DNA of 64,000 bases from Chionoecetes opilio (Eukaryota > Arthropoda > Malacostraca > Decapoda > Majidae). The notes beneath the pieces were generated by a model. That model did no database searches and was not told the origin of the DNA. It worked only from the letters and a program-made list of their open reading frames with translations. Both the position numbers and the translations under genes were made by a program. Below are positions 31,798 to 46,700 of the stretch, piece by piece. Location of the stretch: positions 62,001-126,000 of the forward strand of contig JACEEZ010004848.1 of assembly GCA_016584305.1 (NCBI GenBank), read 5' to 3'. Numbering within the stretch: position 1 is the first letter of the stretch; the number at the start of each line of letters is the position of its first letter.

Positions 31798-34700
31798 TCC
31801 AAGAATAAATGAGGCTTTTCTATGATCCTCATGAGTAGCATACACATGATACTCATGGGCACATGTCAAGTCCTTCAGTTTCTCAAGATGAAACACAGTA
31901 TGGTTACCTCTTGAGATTCTTCTGGACTTGACATGAAGCTTAAGTGTAGCAACAACAAGTCTGTGATCAGCTGTAAATAACCCAGCACTCCGGTAAACCC
32001 TGCAGTTCTGGAGGATCCTCCAACGAGTACTAACTAGGATGTGGTCGATCTCCTTAGCTACCCCTCCGGCATTACTATACCATGTCCAGCGGTGCAGCTC
32101 TGGTCTCTGATACCAAGAACCTGCAATTCTCAACCTTCTGGACCTTGTAAAATTCAGAAGGAGAGAACTGTTAATGTTTCTGGTACCGGAGCCACGGGGA
32201 CCAACACATAACTCATAGCCATCTCACAGTGCCAGTAGTAGTATTGAAGTCGCCCAAGACAATGAGTGTGTCCCGAGGAGGACACTGATTGTGTAAGGTA
32301 AAGGAGGAGATAAATGATTGGAATGAACTAAGTCGTCAGGTAGTTAGTGCGGAGACAACAGGGAGTTTTAAAAGGAGGCTAGATCATTTCATGGATGGGG
32401 ATGAAAGGTGGATGTAGGTAGTGTTAAGTAACAGGAACTACCTCGTGTAGGTCTCACGGCCTCTTGTAGCTTCCTTATTTTCTTATGTTCTTATGTTCTA
32501 ACAGGAAGAAGGCCTTGTAACCCTGCCTCCCAAAACCTTCCACGGCCTGCACACCGGCGACCTGGTAGTGTTCCCGGACGTGCAGGCCATGACTGGACGC
32601 AACCACGACCCCCCGCGGCCACATGTAGTCAAGGTAGAAGTATTTGTGGTGGTGGTGGTGGTAGTAGTAGTAGTAGGAGTAGTAGTAGTTGTAGGAGTAG
32701 GAGTAGTTGTAGGAGTAGGAGTAGGAGTAGTAGGAGTAGTAGTAGTAGAAGTAGTAATAGTAGAAGTAGTAGGAGTAGTAGGAGTAGTAGTAGTAGAAGT
32801 AGTAGTAGTAGAAGTAGTAGTAGTAGTAGTAGTAGCAGTAGTAGTAGTAGAGAAATGAACGAGTAAGGATTCTAAAGCAAAACACCATCTTGGGCAAGGA
32901 CCGGGCTCCAGGGTGTGCAGGCAGCAGGCAGCCTACCCATATGTCCATCTCCTCTGCCATATGAATGACAAATTGATGTTTTGGAAACTTTACGACAGCA
33001 AAGTGTGGTAACAAGGTGACACAAAGTTTTCCTTCGGGCATCAAGACAAGGAAAGAACACATGCCACCGCCATCAAGCCTCCCAAGATGCACATAGATGA
33101 CAAGTTTTACACAGAGTTCTACACTTTTACAGTGAGTTCCTTCCCGGGCTGTGAACCTGTGAACCTGCAGACCTTTAATACAAATATACCAGCACTTCAC
33201 TCTTCCATTCAGACTCCCTTTGCCACCGACAACCTTCCCACGTAGGCCTACCCTAATATCTGTCTGTGTCCCTGGTTCCGTGCCAGGCCTGAGTCAGGTG
33301 TTCCCGTGTTGCAGGTACAGAGTGGCACAACTTTCCGCGTGGGAGACACCCGCAACATGGGCTCCCTCCACCCGGGGGGAGGGGTGTGTCAGGAGGTGCG
33401 GCGGCCCATCAGCCTCTCCTTCACGCCCCTGCCGGAGGCCCTGGACCAGGCTGATATTGTCCCTGCAGACTGCATGAAGGCATGTCTCATGATTACTTGT
33501 GTGTGTGTGTATTTACCTAGTTGTTTACCTAGTTGTAACAACGGGAAAAAAGAGCTATGCTCGTATGTCCGTCCCCAAATCTACTTTACCCATTTCCTTT
33601 AACCTGAATACTTCTTGCTTAATCACTTTTGCATAAGGTTTTTTCCACTTCTATTTCTATAGGGGAAGCTGATTTTTTTTATATTCTCTTGCTTTTGTCC
33701 TTTCAATTTCTTCTAAACCCTCTTGTACTTCTGTCGCCCCACAAACAGATCTTCTCTGTAATTTTTTTTCCCAACCCTTTGATGCTCTAACACTGCTATA
33801 AAATTCCCCTTTCTTTTCTTTTCTAAAGGTTGGGGTTTTTTAGTTTTGAAAGTTTTTCCTCATAGGGTAAATCTTCGGTTTGGAGCCTTTTGTGGCTGCT
33901 TTTTGATTCTTCAATTTTCCTTAACCCTTTTTTTTTATGTGGGCCCAAAATCCTGCCGCATATTCCAACCTGGCGAATAAAGATGTTTAAATTTTGACAT
34001 CACTTCACCCAGAATTTGAACCCATTCTTATATTCCTCAGAAATGATATTATCTCCTGTGATCTGTTTATGCTTTTGGTGACAAATTGCCCTTAATCCAC
34101 ACTCCCAGTTTTTTCGACCTTTGTTTTGATTATCCTTTCTTCCATCGAAATTTCCTCTCTGCCCTTTTTTTGCTATGCCATTTCCATCATTTTACACTTT
34201 TTGGCATTAAACCCATTTCCCATAGTGACTCCATCAAAAAATTTTATCAAATCCTTTTGTAAACCCTCACGTCCTTTTACTTTCACTTTTTTTAGAAAAT
34301 TTAGCATCATCACGAAAAATCATATAATGTTTACTCCTTCTTCAATCATTCATAGACCAAAAAAATCACTGGGGCCATATGATCTTTAGGAAATCCCCCT
34401 TATCCTGCACCATTTACTTTTGACTTTTATTATGTTCTATCTCTCTGTTGCCAAAAATCTTCCTCCATTCACAAAACACCCCTTTAATCCTCTACAGTTC
34501 TAGTTCCAGAGAGTTCTTAGAGGTACCCCTTTTCAAATGCCTTCTTTTTGGTCCAAATTTTTGCAATCGCCCCCCCCCCCCTCTTTCCTGTGTCCCCCGT
34601 CACTCTCGAGTAAAAGTTAATAAATTCGTTGTACATACATTCCTCCTCTAAAACCAAAAATGGCCCCCCTGCAATGTTTTGGTTCTTTCCAAATATTTTA

Positions 34701-37700
34701 ACCTCGTCCTTTACAATTTTTTTTTACCATTTTTGCCCCTACACTTGTTTAAAGATATGGCCGTAAATTTTTGGTTTTTCTTTGTCTCCTCTTTGAATTT
34801 GGCCAATATTTTTCCTTTTCCAACAGCGGGACTCTGCTTCCCCTTTAGGAACTCTCAATTTCAATGAAAATTTTCCGCTAGTTTGGTTCTGCACTTTTCA
34901 TTATCCAGTTTGCACTCCATCGGACCCGGGGGTTTTTCACATCTTTACTTTCCTTTGCCTTTTTACTTTTACGTTTTTTTTTGTCTTCCATTATATTTTT
35001 TTTGCATTTTATTTTTCGTTTTAAAATTTCCCTTTTTTAAATACAGTCGTAAGCACTATTTTCACCTCAGCCTGTTTTAATGCTTTCATACACTATGCCA
35101 TCTACCTTCAGCTTATCTATTCCTTCCTTGTTTTTCATTTTTCCATTAATATATCTATAGAAAAGTTTCGGTTCATTCTTACATTTTTCTATTATATTCC
35201 TCTCATAGTTACTTTCTTCTTCTCTTCGGATTCTTACATATTCATTTCTAGTTGTTTTGTACTTCTCCCAAAGGTTGCTGCCTCCTTTTTTCCTCCAACT
35301 ATTCCATGTTTTTTCTCTTTCTAGTCTTGCTAATTCACATTTTCTGTTAAACCATTCATTTTTTTTCTTTTCTCTGATAACTATCCTTGGAACATAACTA
35401 TTTATTCCTTCGGTGTAAATTCGGATGAACTCATCCCATTTTTTCTGGGTACTCCTTGCTGCATGGAAGTTACTCCAGTCTGTCTCTCCGAAGAATGTTC
35501 TTAATCCGTCAAAGTCTGCTTTTCCATAATTGTATCTTCCTTTCTTGTGTTCTTCTCTTCTTCCCTCTTTTTTGCTATCATTTATTTCAAATTCAATAAG
35601 TACATGGTCGCTCTTTCCAAGTGGGCACTGATAATTTACTTTACTAATTACTTCCAGTTCTTTAGTCAATAGTAGGTCTAGTCTTGATGGTTCTTCGCTA
35701 CCTCTGAATCTTGTGTTCTCTTTAATCCACTGAGTCATGATGTTATTCATTACCAAATCCAACAACATGTGTGTGTGACGCTGTGCAGTCTCCCGGGGTA
35801 GAAGCTTCAGCTAACACTAGAGGAGAGGCGAGGACCTACGAAGCGAAACTTATGAGAAAGAGGTCACAAGAAGAAATCAAGAAATTGTAATACGTACTAA
35901 TATTCAATATTTTAACCCACACACACACCTTCTACAACTAAAGTCCGTTAAAGCCGATTGTCCGTTATAGCGAGGGTATTTTCCCAATGGTGGAGAAATA
36001 TATGAAATTTCATAGCATACCAAGCAGTAATGAGCGAGCCTGGATACTTACTACCTCTCCTAATACCAGTCCCGAACAGTCGTGGGCCAGTGTGCCAAAT
36101 CCCTGATGTAGTGCCAGTCACTGTTTACCTCCCAACATAGCTACACGGTCTGGTTGTGTTTCAGATTATTTCTCATTTATTTCACGTGTAGGAGCGGACC
36201 AAATTCAGCATGTAGTGCCAGTCACTGTTTACCTCCCAACATAGCTACACAGTCTGGTTGTGTGTGATTATTTCTCATTTATTTCATTTTTTGTTTTTTT
36301 TCATATATTTTTCCACCCTTGGGAAAATACCCTCGCTATAACGGACAATCGGCTTTAACGGACCACTCCTCCCCCCTTTAGTCCGTTATATCGAGGTTTG
36401 ACTGTATTACGAATTATAGCATCACTACTGACTTGTATGTGCCACTGAAGATAATACACAGTAGTTTATATCATGACTGTATAATCTACCCTGTTTCAGC
36501 ATTGTTTTATGCTTTGCATCTGCAAGTATATACAGTTTCAAATTTCCCTACTAATTTTTTTTTCGCGCAACGACGACGGCGGTGGGAGGACACTCAGAAC
36601 ATAAACACTAGATGGCGGGCGACCTTATTGTTGGTCGCCACTTTGGTGATATTTTTGTAATTTGTTCATTTATAGCCATAATATGATACAGATGAAGACA
36701 CAAAATGACACAGACTCTCCAGATAGACCCTTCTAACTTTCCTGAAATCATGGATGTAGAAATGTATGTATTAACGCCACCACACGTCTGTACATCGAAA
36801 AAAACGTTGTCCTGGCAACTTTAGTGTTATCTACAGTAGTCCTATTGCTTTCCTCTCCTCCAATTCCTTCAACAATACACAAACTTCCTCCTTCTCTATT
36901 TGTATTTCCACTCCTTGCGGACTTTTTATTATTCCTTGCGGTTTGTTGAATTTTTATTCTTTTGTGAATATTTGCTGAAAGTTTTTATTCAGAATTTCAC
37001 TCATTATTTTTGGCTCTTCATATATCCTATTTCCTTCTTTCAGTCTCTCCACTTTGTCCTTATGCTTGATTCTTGCATGGATAAATCTGTAGTCGTATAT
37101 CCTATTACCTTCTTTCAGTCTCTCCACTTTGTCCTTATGCTTGATTCTTGCATGGATAAATCTGTAGTCGTATATCCTATTTCCTTCTTTCAGTCTCTCC
37201 ACTTTGTCCTTATGCTTGATTCTTGCATGGATAAATCTGTAGTCGTATATCCTATTTCCTTCTTTCAGTCTCTCCAAACTTTGTCCTTATGCTTGATTCT
37301 TGCATGGATAAATCTGTAGTCGTATATCCTATTTCCTTCTTTCAGTCTCTCCACTTTGTCCTTATGCTTGATTCTTGCATGGATAAATCTTAGTCGTATA
37401 TCCTATTTCCTTCTTTCAGTCTCTCACTTTGTCCTTATGCTTGATTCTTGCATGGATAAATCTGTAGTCGTATATCCTATTTCCTTCTTTCAGTCTCTCC
37501 ACTTTGTCCTTATGCTTGATTCTTGCATGGATAAATCTGTAGTCGTATATCCTATTTCCTTCTTTCAGTCTCTCCACTTTGTCCTTATGCTTGATTCTTG
37601 CATGGATAAATCTGTAGTCGTATATCCTATTTCCTTCTTTCAGTCTCTCCACTTTGTCCTTATGCTTGATTCTTGCATGGATAATCTGTAGTCGTATATC

Positions 37701-40700
37701 CTATTACCTTCTTTCAGTCTCTCCACTTTGTCCTTATGCTTGATTCTTGCATGGATAAATCTGTAGTCTTTATATCCTATTTCCTTCTTTCAGTCTCTCC
37801 ACTTTGTCCTTATGCTTGATTCTTGCATGGATAAATCTGTAGTCGTATATCCTATTTCCTTCTTTCAGTCTCTCCACTTTGTCCTTATGCTTGATTCTTG
37901 CATGGATAAATCTGTAGTCGTATATCCTATTACCTTCTTTCAGTCTCTCCACTTTGTCCTTATGCTTGATTCTTGCATGGAAAAAATCTGTAGTCGTATA
38001 TCCTATTACCTTCTTTCGTCTCTCCACTTTGTCCTTATGCTTGATTCTTGCATGGATAAATCTGTAGTCGTATATCCTATTACCTTCTTTCAGTCTCTCC
38101 ACTTTGTCCTTATGCTTGATTCTTGCATGGATAAATCTGTAGTCGTATATCCTATTACCTTCTTTCAGTCTCTCCACTTTGTCCTTATGCTTGATTCTTG
38201 CATGGATAAATCTGTAGAACAGTTTGGGTTCTTCCTGACACTTGTCAACTCTAGCCTTCTCATAACTCTTCTCTTCCTCTCCCCTTAGGCACACATAGTC
38301 ATTTCTTGCTAATTTATAGTCTTCTTTATTTCTTTGTGTCCGATATTTCTTTACTTTTTTCCATGCCTCCTCCCTTATTCTCTTTGCCCTCTCACACCTT
38401 CCATTAAGCCATTCTTTCTTGCCCTTCTCTCTTGGTGTATACAGTGGTACGTGTTATTCAACTCCTTTCTCACATAGGCTCAGAAAAATGTTGTATTTCA
38501 CTAGCACAGCGGCCACTCCTTGCATTTCTTACCAGGCAATTTCTTCACACTATTTTGTCAGCTCTTCCATGGTAGTTTTTACAAAGTCTCTTCTGCTCCT
38601 TTTGTACAATTCTTCTTCCTCCTTTATGTCCTCTTTCGTCTCCATTTCTAAGATTAGAGGGTCACTTTTTTTGTCTCCTGTGTTTTGTGTGTGTGTATTT
38701 ACCTAGTTGTATTTACCTAGTTGTAACATACAGGAAAAGAGCTATGCTCGTACTGTCCCGTCTCCAAATCTTCTATTATCCAGCTTGCCTTTGAAGTCCT
38801 GAATACTTCTTGCATTAATCACTTTTGCATCAAGGTTGTTCCAGGCTTCTATGCTTCTATAGGAAGCTGTATTTTTGTATGTCCCGTGTGTGTGTGTGTG
38901 TGTGTTACTGAATGATCCTGCCTTGATGGACACGAGTGCCTGGCAATCATTAAGGAGGTGGATGGCTGGGAATTGACATTGAGTGGAGGAATCCATGGAG
39001 ACAAACCACAGATTGTGTCTCACAGATGATAACAAAGGTAATTAAGCTACAAGTGCTTGGCACAGGAATATCAGACAGGTCATTGTGCTTTATACATCTA
39101 CGTACGTACGTAACTATATGTAGTAATACCTTACCTTAATTACCACACTTGCCCTAAAAGTGTTCTCCAGAATGCATCTTGTATTACATGGCGGGTGAGG
39201 AAGACAGAAGCGTAACAGGGGGGGGGTCTTACTTATTTGCCTTCTCTCTTCTCAACTTGCTGTTGTGATGATATTCTGAGGGAGATTCCTGAAGGGGCAG
39301 TCTTGGTCAAGGGGGAGAATAGGGAGTGCTCTGTTGACAGAGACTTGCATGTGGCCGCATTATGGAGCCAGGTGATGCTTCCATGAGAGTAATGCCCGGA
39401 TCTGACAGAGGCCTCACATTGCCCTGGGCCACAATTACCTTTTGGAATCCCATCAGTATGTCCTTCCAACAGGCATAGGACTCAGCCTGGTAATGATGAT
39501 TCGGAAATTAATCATTTCCTTTTTCTGTGTCCCGGACGAGGATTCGAACCTACACCATTCAGCAGAACGTGCACCCACTTGGCACGCTGACCGACTGTGT
39601 CAGTAGGAACGTCCCACTTGACTAAGCGGTTCTGGAAAATTTATGCATTACAGAAGTGAGTCTGGATTTTTGTTTACTTGATGTGTTTCTGTTGGAAAAT
39701 ACTCTCAGTGTGGTGAGATCAATCAGTAAAGTAAAGCGTCGGCTATGAAAGTTGTGACATGTCACCTCACTGTCCTCTGACTTAATATTGTAGCAAGTTT
39801 GGAAAACTTTTCACGGCTCATTGATAGAAATACAGGAGAACCTCGTTTATCCGGCACCCTCAGGGGGGAGCGCATGCCGGATAACTCATCTTGCCGTTGT
39901 TTTGAGAGTTACTCTTATGGAATCGCCCAAAATCCCTTTTTTTTTTTTTTTTTTTTTCTCCCATCATAAGGAACCGGCCAAGGGCACAACAAAAATGGGT
40001 AACACAAAGCCCGCTTAGTTGCCAGTCCCTATAAAGAAGACAGTAAGAGAATAAAATAAAAAAGTGGGGTGAGCCAATTTAGTTCGGGAGGTGTCTTGTT
40101 ACTCTTCTTTTGAAAAGATGTAAGTCATAGGAAAGTGGAAAAATAGAAACAGGAAGAGAGTTCCAGAAAAAAAAAAAAAAAAAAAAAAAAAAGCCTGGGT
40201 CGATTAGTGCCGTTGTTTTGAGGCTGCCGTTGTTTTAAATGCCGGTTAAACGAGGTTCTCCTGTAGTTGGGATTTTTGCCACCTCTCATTTCAGCATCAT
40301 ATCTGTCTTGAGGGAAAGTCTTTTTGAATGGGTCAAGATGAGTTATAAATAGCCCTGGCTGGTGGGTCTCAGGCAGCAGCCAAGACATACATGAGTCACC
40401 TGAAAGCAGCGAGCAAATGTTCTTGACTGGGATATTATTTCATCTAAGCAATGATTGTTATCACATCTTAACCCTTCGTGAGTGACAGAGTAACCAAGCA
40501 ACAGGTGGTGGTGGTGGTGGTGGCGGGAGCTTAACTGAGTTGCAAATCATATGAAAACAAGACTGGATTCCAGAGGCGTGGATGTACACCTCCAAGGCGC
40601 TTGTGTTATAACCTTCCTTAGCATTGCTTGTCAATGGAGGATCACAACTTCCATGACAAATACCCCGTACCTCATGTCTCCCTCACCCATCTCTTTCTTA

Positions 40701-43700
40701 CACGTCAGATGGTTCCTAACTTGGATTATTTTTTTCACCGATTTATCCAGGAAAAAGAAGCCCTCGTGCTGCACGTGGCTTTCTTGGCCCTGCACGAGTA
40801 CGAGGCGCGCCACGGCCACCCGCCGCGCCCCTGGCATGCCCGGGACGCTGACAAATTCCTCGAGCTTTTCTGTGAGATCAACGAGCAACGTGTTCGGAAG
40901 GCAGAGGAGGACGCCCGGCTGGTGCGTACCTTCGCTCACACGGCAGGAGGCCAGACGGCGCCGCTGATCTCCGTGGTGGGCGGCGTGGCTGCCCAGGAGG
41001 TGGCAAAAGCGTGTTCGGCAAAGTTTCCTCCGTTGCGGCAGTGGCTGTATCTGGATGCCCTCGAGTGTTTGCCACAAGACACCTCGGAGCTGCTGGCCAG
41101 CGGAGGCGAGGCAAACCCCACCGATCGGTACAGTGCACAGGCGGCCCTGTTTGGCCGACGCTTTCAGGTTGGCTATGTTCCTACATGTTCCTGAGCCTAT
41201 ATCCCCCTCAGCTATCCCAGGCATGAATGCATTGTATTGTATGCTGAGTCCCTCTGTTAGGCATGAATGCATTGTATTGTATGCTGAGACCCTCTGTTAG
41301 GCATGAATGCATTGTATTGTATGCTGAAACCCTCTGTTAGGCATGAATGCATTGTATTGTATGCTGAGACCCTCTGTTAGGCATGAATGCATTGTATTGT
41401 ATGCTGAGACCCTCTGTTAGGCATGAATGCATTGTATTGTATGCTGAGACCCTCTGTTAGGCATGAATGCATTGTATTGTATGCTGAGACCCTCTGTTAG
41501 GCATGAATGCATTGTATTGTATGCTGAAACCCTCTGTTAGGCATGAATGCATTGTATTGTATGCTGAAACCCTCTGTTAGGCATGAATGCATTGTATTGT
41601 ATGCTGAGACCCTCTGTTAGGCATGAATGCATTGTATTGTATGCTGAGACCCTCTGTTAGGCATGAATGCATTTTATTTTTGAGTTTTTATTGTATTGTA
41701 TGCTGAGACCCTCTGTTAGGCATGAATGTATTGTATTGTATGCTGAGACCCTCTGTTAGGCATGAATGCATTGTATTGTATGCTGAGACCCTCTGTTAGG
41801 CATGAATGTATTGTATTGTATGCTGAGACCCTCTGTTAGGCATGAATGCATTGTATTGTATGCTGAGACCCTCTGTTAGGCATGAATGTATTGTATTGTA
41901 TGCTGAGACCCTCTGTTAGGCATGAATGCATTGTATTGTATGCTGAAACCCTCTGTTAGGCATGAATGATTGTATTGTATGCTGAGACCCTCTGTTAGGC
42001 ATGAATGCATTGTATTGTATGCTGAGACCCTCTGTTAGGCATGAATGCATTGTATTGTATGCTTGAGAATCTTGTTATGGCCCTGTAGCATGATGTATTG
42101 TATTGCTGAACCCTCTGTTAGGCATGAATGCATTGTATTGTATGCTGAGACCCTCTGTTAGGCATGAATGCATTGTATTGTATGCTGAGACCCTCTGTTA
42201 GGCATGAATGCATTGTATTGTATGCTGAACCCTCTGTTAGGCATGAATGCATTGTATTGTATGCTGAAACCCTCTGTTAGGCATGAATGCATTGTATTGT
42301 ATGCTGAAACCCTCTGTTAGGCATGAATGCATTGTATTGTATGCTGAAACCCTCTGTTAGGCATGAATGCATTGTATTGTATGCTGAAACCCTCTGTTAG
42401 GCATGAATGCATTGTATTGTATGCTGAAACCCTCTGTTAGGCATGAATGCATTGTATTGTATGCTGAGACCCTCTGTTAGGCATGAATGCATTGTATTGT
42501 ATGCTGAGTCCCTCTGTTAGGCATGAATGCATTGTATTGTATGCTGAGACCCTCTGTTAGGCATGAATGCATTGTATTGTATGCTGAGACCCTCTGTTAG
42601 GCATGAATGTATTGTATTGTATGCTGAGACCCTCTGTTAGGCATGAATGCATTGTATTGTATGCTGAAACCCTCTGTTAGGCATGAATGCATTGTATTGT
42701 ATGCTGAAACCCTCTGTTAGGCATGAATGCATTGTATTGTATGCTGAAAACCCTCTGTTAGGCATGAATGCATTGTATTGTATGCTGAAACCCTCTGTTA
42801 GGCATGAATGCATTGTATTGTATGCTGAGACCCTCTGTTAGGCATGAATGCATTGTATTGTATGCTGAGACCCTCTGTTAGGCATGAATGCATTGTATTG
42901 TATGCTGAGACCCTCTGTTAGGCATGAATGCATTGTATTGTATGCTGAGACCCCTGTTAGGCATGAATGCATTGTATTGTATGCTGAGACCCTCTGTTAG
43001 GCATGAATGCATTGTATTGTATGCTGAGACCCCTGTTAGGCATGAATGCATTGTATTGTATGCTGAACCCCTGTTAGGCATGAATGCATTGTATTGTATG
43101 CTGAACCCTCTGTTAGGCATGAAATGCATTGTATTGTATGCTGAGACCCTCTGTTAGGCATGAATGCATTGTATTGTATGCTGAGACCTCTGTTAGGCAT
43201 GAATGCATTGTATTGTATGCTGAGTCCCTGTTAGGCATGAATGATTGTATTGTATGCTGAGACCCTCTGTTAGGCATGAATGCATTGTATTGTATGCTGA
43301 GACCCTCTGTTAGGCATGAATGCATTGTATTGTATGCTGAGACCCTCTGTTAGGCATGAATGCATTGTATTGTATGCTGAAACCCTCTGTTAGGCATGAA
43401 TGCATTGTATTGTATGCTGAAACCCTCTGTTAGGCATGAATGCATTGTATTGTATGCTGAGACCCTCTGTTAGGCATGAATGCATTGTATTGTATGCTGA
43501 AACCTCTGTTAGGCATGAATGCATTGTATTGTATGCTGAGACCCTCTGTTAGGCATGAATGCATTGTATTGTATGCTGAAACCCTCTGTTAGGCATGAAT
43601 GCATTGTATTGTATGCTGAGACCCCCTGTTAGGCATGAATGCATTGTATTGTATGCTGAGACCCCCTGTTAGGCATGAATGCATTGTATTGTATGCTGAG

Positions 43701-46700
43701 AACCCTCTGTTAGGCATGAATGCATTGTATTGTATGCTGAAACCCCCTGTTAGGCATGAATGCATTGTATTGTATGCTGAGACCCTCTGTTAGGCATGAA
43801 TGCATTGTATTGTATGCTGAGACCCCCTGTTAGGCATGAATGCATTGTATTGTATGCTGAGACCCCCTGTTAGGCATGAATGCATTGTATTGTATGCTGA
43901 GACCCTCTGTTAGGCATGAATGCATTGTATTGTATGCTGAAACCCTCTGTTAGGCATGAATGCATTGTATTGTATGCTGAGACCCTCTGTTAGGCATGAA
44001 TGCATTGTATTGTATGCTGAGACCCTCTGTTAGGCATGAATGCATTGTATTGTATGCTGAGACCCCTGTTAGGCATGAATGCATTGTATTGTATGCTGAG
44101 AACCCTCTGTTAGGCATGAATGCATTGTATTGTATGCTGAGACCCTCTGTTAGGCATGAATGCATTGTATTGTATGCTGAGACCCTCTGTTAGGCATGAA
44201 TGCATTGTATTGTATGCTGAAACCCTCTGTTAGGCATGAATGTATTGTATTGTATGCTGAAACCCTCTGTTAGGCATGAATGTATTGTATTGTATGCTGA
44301 GTCCCTCTGTTAGGCATGAATGTATTGTATTGTATGCTGAGTCCCTCTGTTAGGCATGAATGCATTGTATTGTATGCTGAAACCCTCTGTTAGGCATGAA
44401 TGCATTGTATTGTATGCTGAGACCCTCTGTTAGGCATGAATGCATTGTATTGTATGCTGAGACCCTCTGTTAGGCATGAATGCATTGTATTGTATGCTGA
44501 GACCCTCTGTTAGGCATGAATGCATTGTATTGTATGCTGAGACCCTCTGTTAGGCATGAATGCATTGTATTGTATGCTGAAACCCCTCTGTTAGGCATGA
44601 ATGCATTGTATTGTATGCTGAAACCCTCTGTTAGGCATGAATGCATTGTATTGTATGCTGAAACCCTCTGTTAGGCATGAATGCATTGTATTGTATGCTG
44701 AACCCTCTGTTAGGCATGAATGCATTGTATTGTATGCTGAGACCCCCTGTTAGGCATGAATGCATTGTATTGTATGCTGAGACCCTCTGTTAGGCATGAA
44801 TGCATTGTATTGTATGCTGAGACCCTCTGTTAGGCATGAATGCATTGTATTGTATGCTGAGACCCTCTGTTAGGCATGAATGCATTGTATTGTATGCTGA
44901 GACCCTCTGTTAGGCATGAATGCATTGTATTGTATGCTGAGACCCCCTGTTGGCATGAATGCATTGTATGTATGCTGAGACCCTCTGTTAGGCATGAATG
45001 CATTGTATTGTATGCTGAGACCCCTGTTAGGCATGAATGCATTGTATTGTATGCTGAGAACCCCCTGTTAGGCATGAATGCATTGTATTGTATGCTGAAA
45101 CCCTCTGTTAGGCATGAATGCATTGTATTGTATGCTGAGACCCTCTGTTAGGCATGAATGCATTGTATTGTATGCTGAGACCCTCTGTTAGGCATGAATG
45201 CATTGTATTGTATGCTGAGTCCCTCTGTTAGGCATGAATGTATTGTATTGTATGCTGAGACCCTCTGTTAGGCATGAATGCATTGTATTGTATGCTGAGA
45301 CCCTCTGTTAGGCATGAATGCATTGTATTGTATGCTGAGACCCTCTGTTAGGCATGAATGCATTGTATTGTATGCTGAAACCCTCTGTTAGGCATGAATG
45401 CATTGTATTGTATGCTGAAACCCTCTGTTAGGCATGAATGCATTGTATTGTATGCTGAGACCCTCTGTTAGGCATGAATGCATTGTATTGTATGCTGAAA
45501 CCCTCTGTTAGGCATGAATGCATTGTATTGTATGCTGAGACCCTCTGTTAGGCATGAATGCATTGTATTGTATGCTGAAACCCTCTGTTAGGCATGAATG
45601 CATTGTATTGTATGCTGAGACCCCCTGTTAGGCATGAATGCATTGTATTGTATGCTGAGACCCTCTGTTAGGCATGAATGCATTGTATTGTATGCTGAGA
45701 CCCTCTGTTAGGCATGAATGCATTGTATTGTATGCTGAAACCCCCTGTTAGGCATGAATGCATTGTATTGTATGCTGAGACCCTCTGTTAGGCATGAATG
45801 CATTGTATTGTATGCTGAGACCCCCTGTTAGGCATGAATGCATTGTATTGTATGCTGAGACCCCCTGTTAGGCATGAATGCATTGTATTGTATGCTGAGA
45901 CCCTCTGTTAGGCATGAATGCATTGTATTGTATGCTGAAACCCTCTGTTAGGCATGAATGCATTGTATTGTATGCTGAGACCCTCTGTTAGGCATGAATG
46001 CATTGTATTGTATGCTGAGACCCTCTGTTAGGCATGAATGCATTGTATTGTATGCTGAGACCCCCTGTTAGGCATGAATGCATTGTATTGTATGCTGAGA
46101 CCCTCTGTTAGGCATGAATGCATTGTATTGTATGCTGAAACCCTCTGTTAGGCATGAATGCATTGTATTGTATGCTGAACCCTCTGTTAGGCATGAATGC
46201 ATTGTATTGTATGCTGAGACCCTCTGTTAGGCATGAATGCATTGTATTGTATGCTGAGACCCCTCTGTTAGGCATGAATGCATTGTATTGTATGCTGAGA
46301 CCCTCTGTTAGGCATGAATGCATTGTATTGTATGCTGAGACCCTCTGTTAGGCATGAATGCATTGTATTGTATGCTGAAACCCTCTGTTAGGCATGAATG
46401 CATTGTATTGTATGCTGAGACCCTCTGTTAGGCATGAATGCATTGTATTGTATGCTGAACCCTCTGTTAGGCATGAATGCATTGTATTGTATGCTGAGAC
46501 CCTCTGTTAGGCATGAATGCATTGTATTGTATGCTGAGACCCCCTGTTAGGCATGAATGCATTGTATTGTATGCTGAAAACCCCCTGTTAGGCATGAATG
46601 CATTGTATTGTATGCTGAAACCCTCTGTTAGGCATGAATGCATTGTATTGTATGCTGAGACCCTCGTTAGGCATGAATGCATTGTATTGTATGCTGAGAC

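Noticed and set aside
32475..33200. 241-codon minus-strand ORF rich in tyrosine and serine
   Set aside because: Dominated by the (GTA)n repeat and overlapping exon 4 antisense; no conserved content.
40631..41272. 213-codon minus-strand ORF
   Set aside because: Antisense shadow of E1 exon 6.
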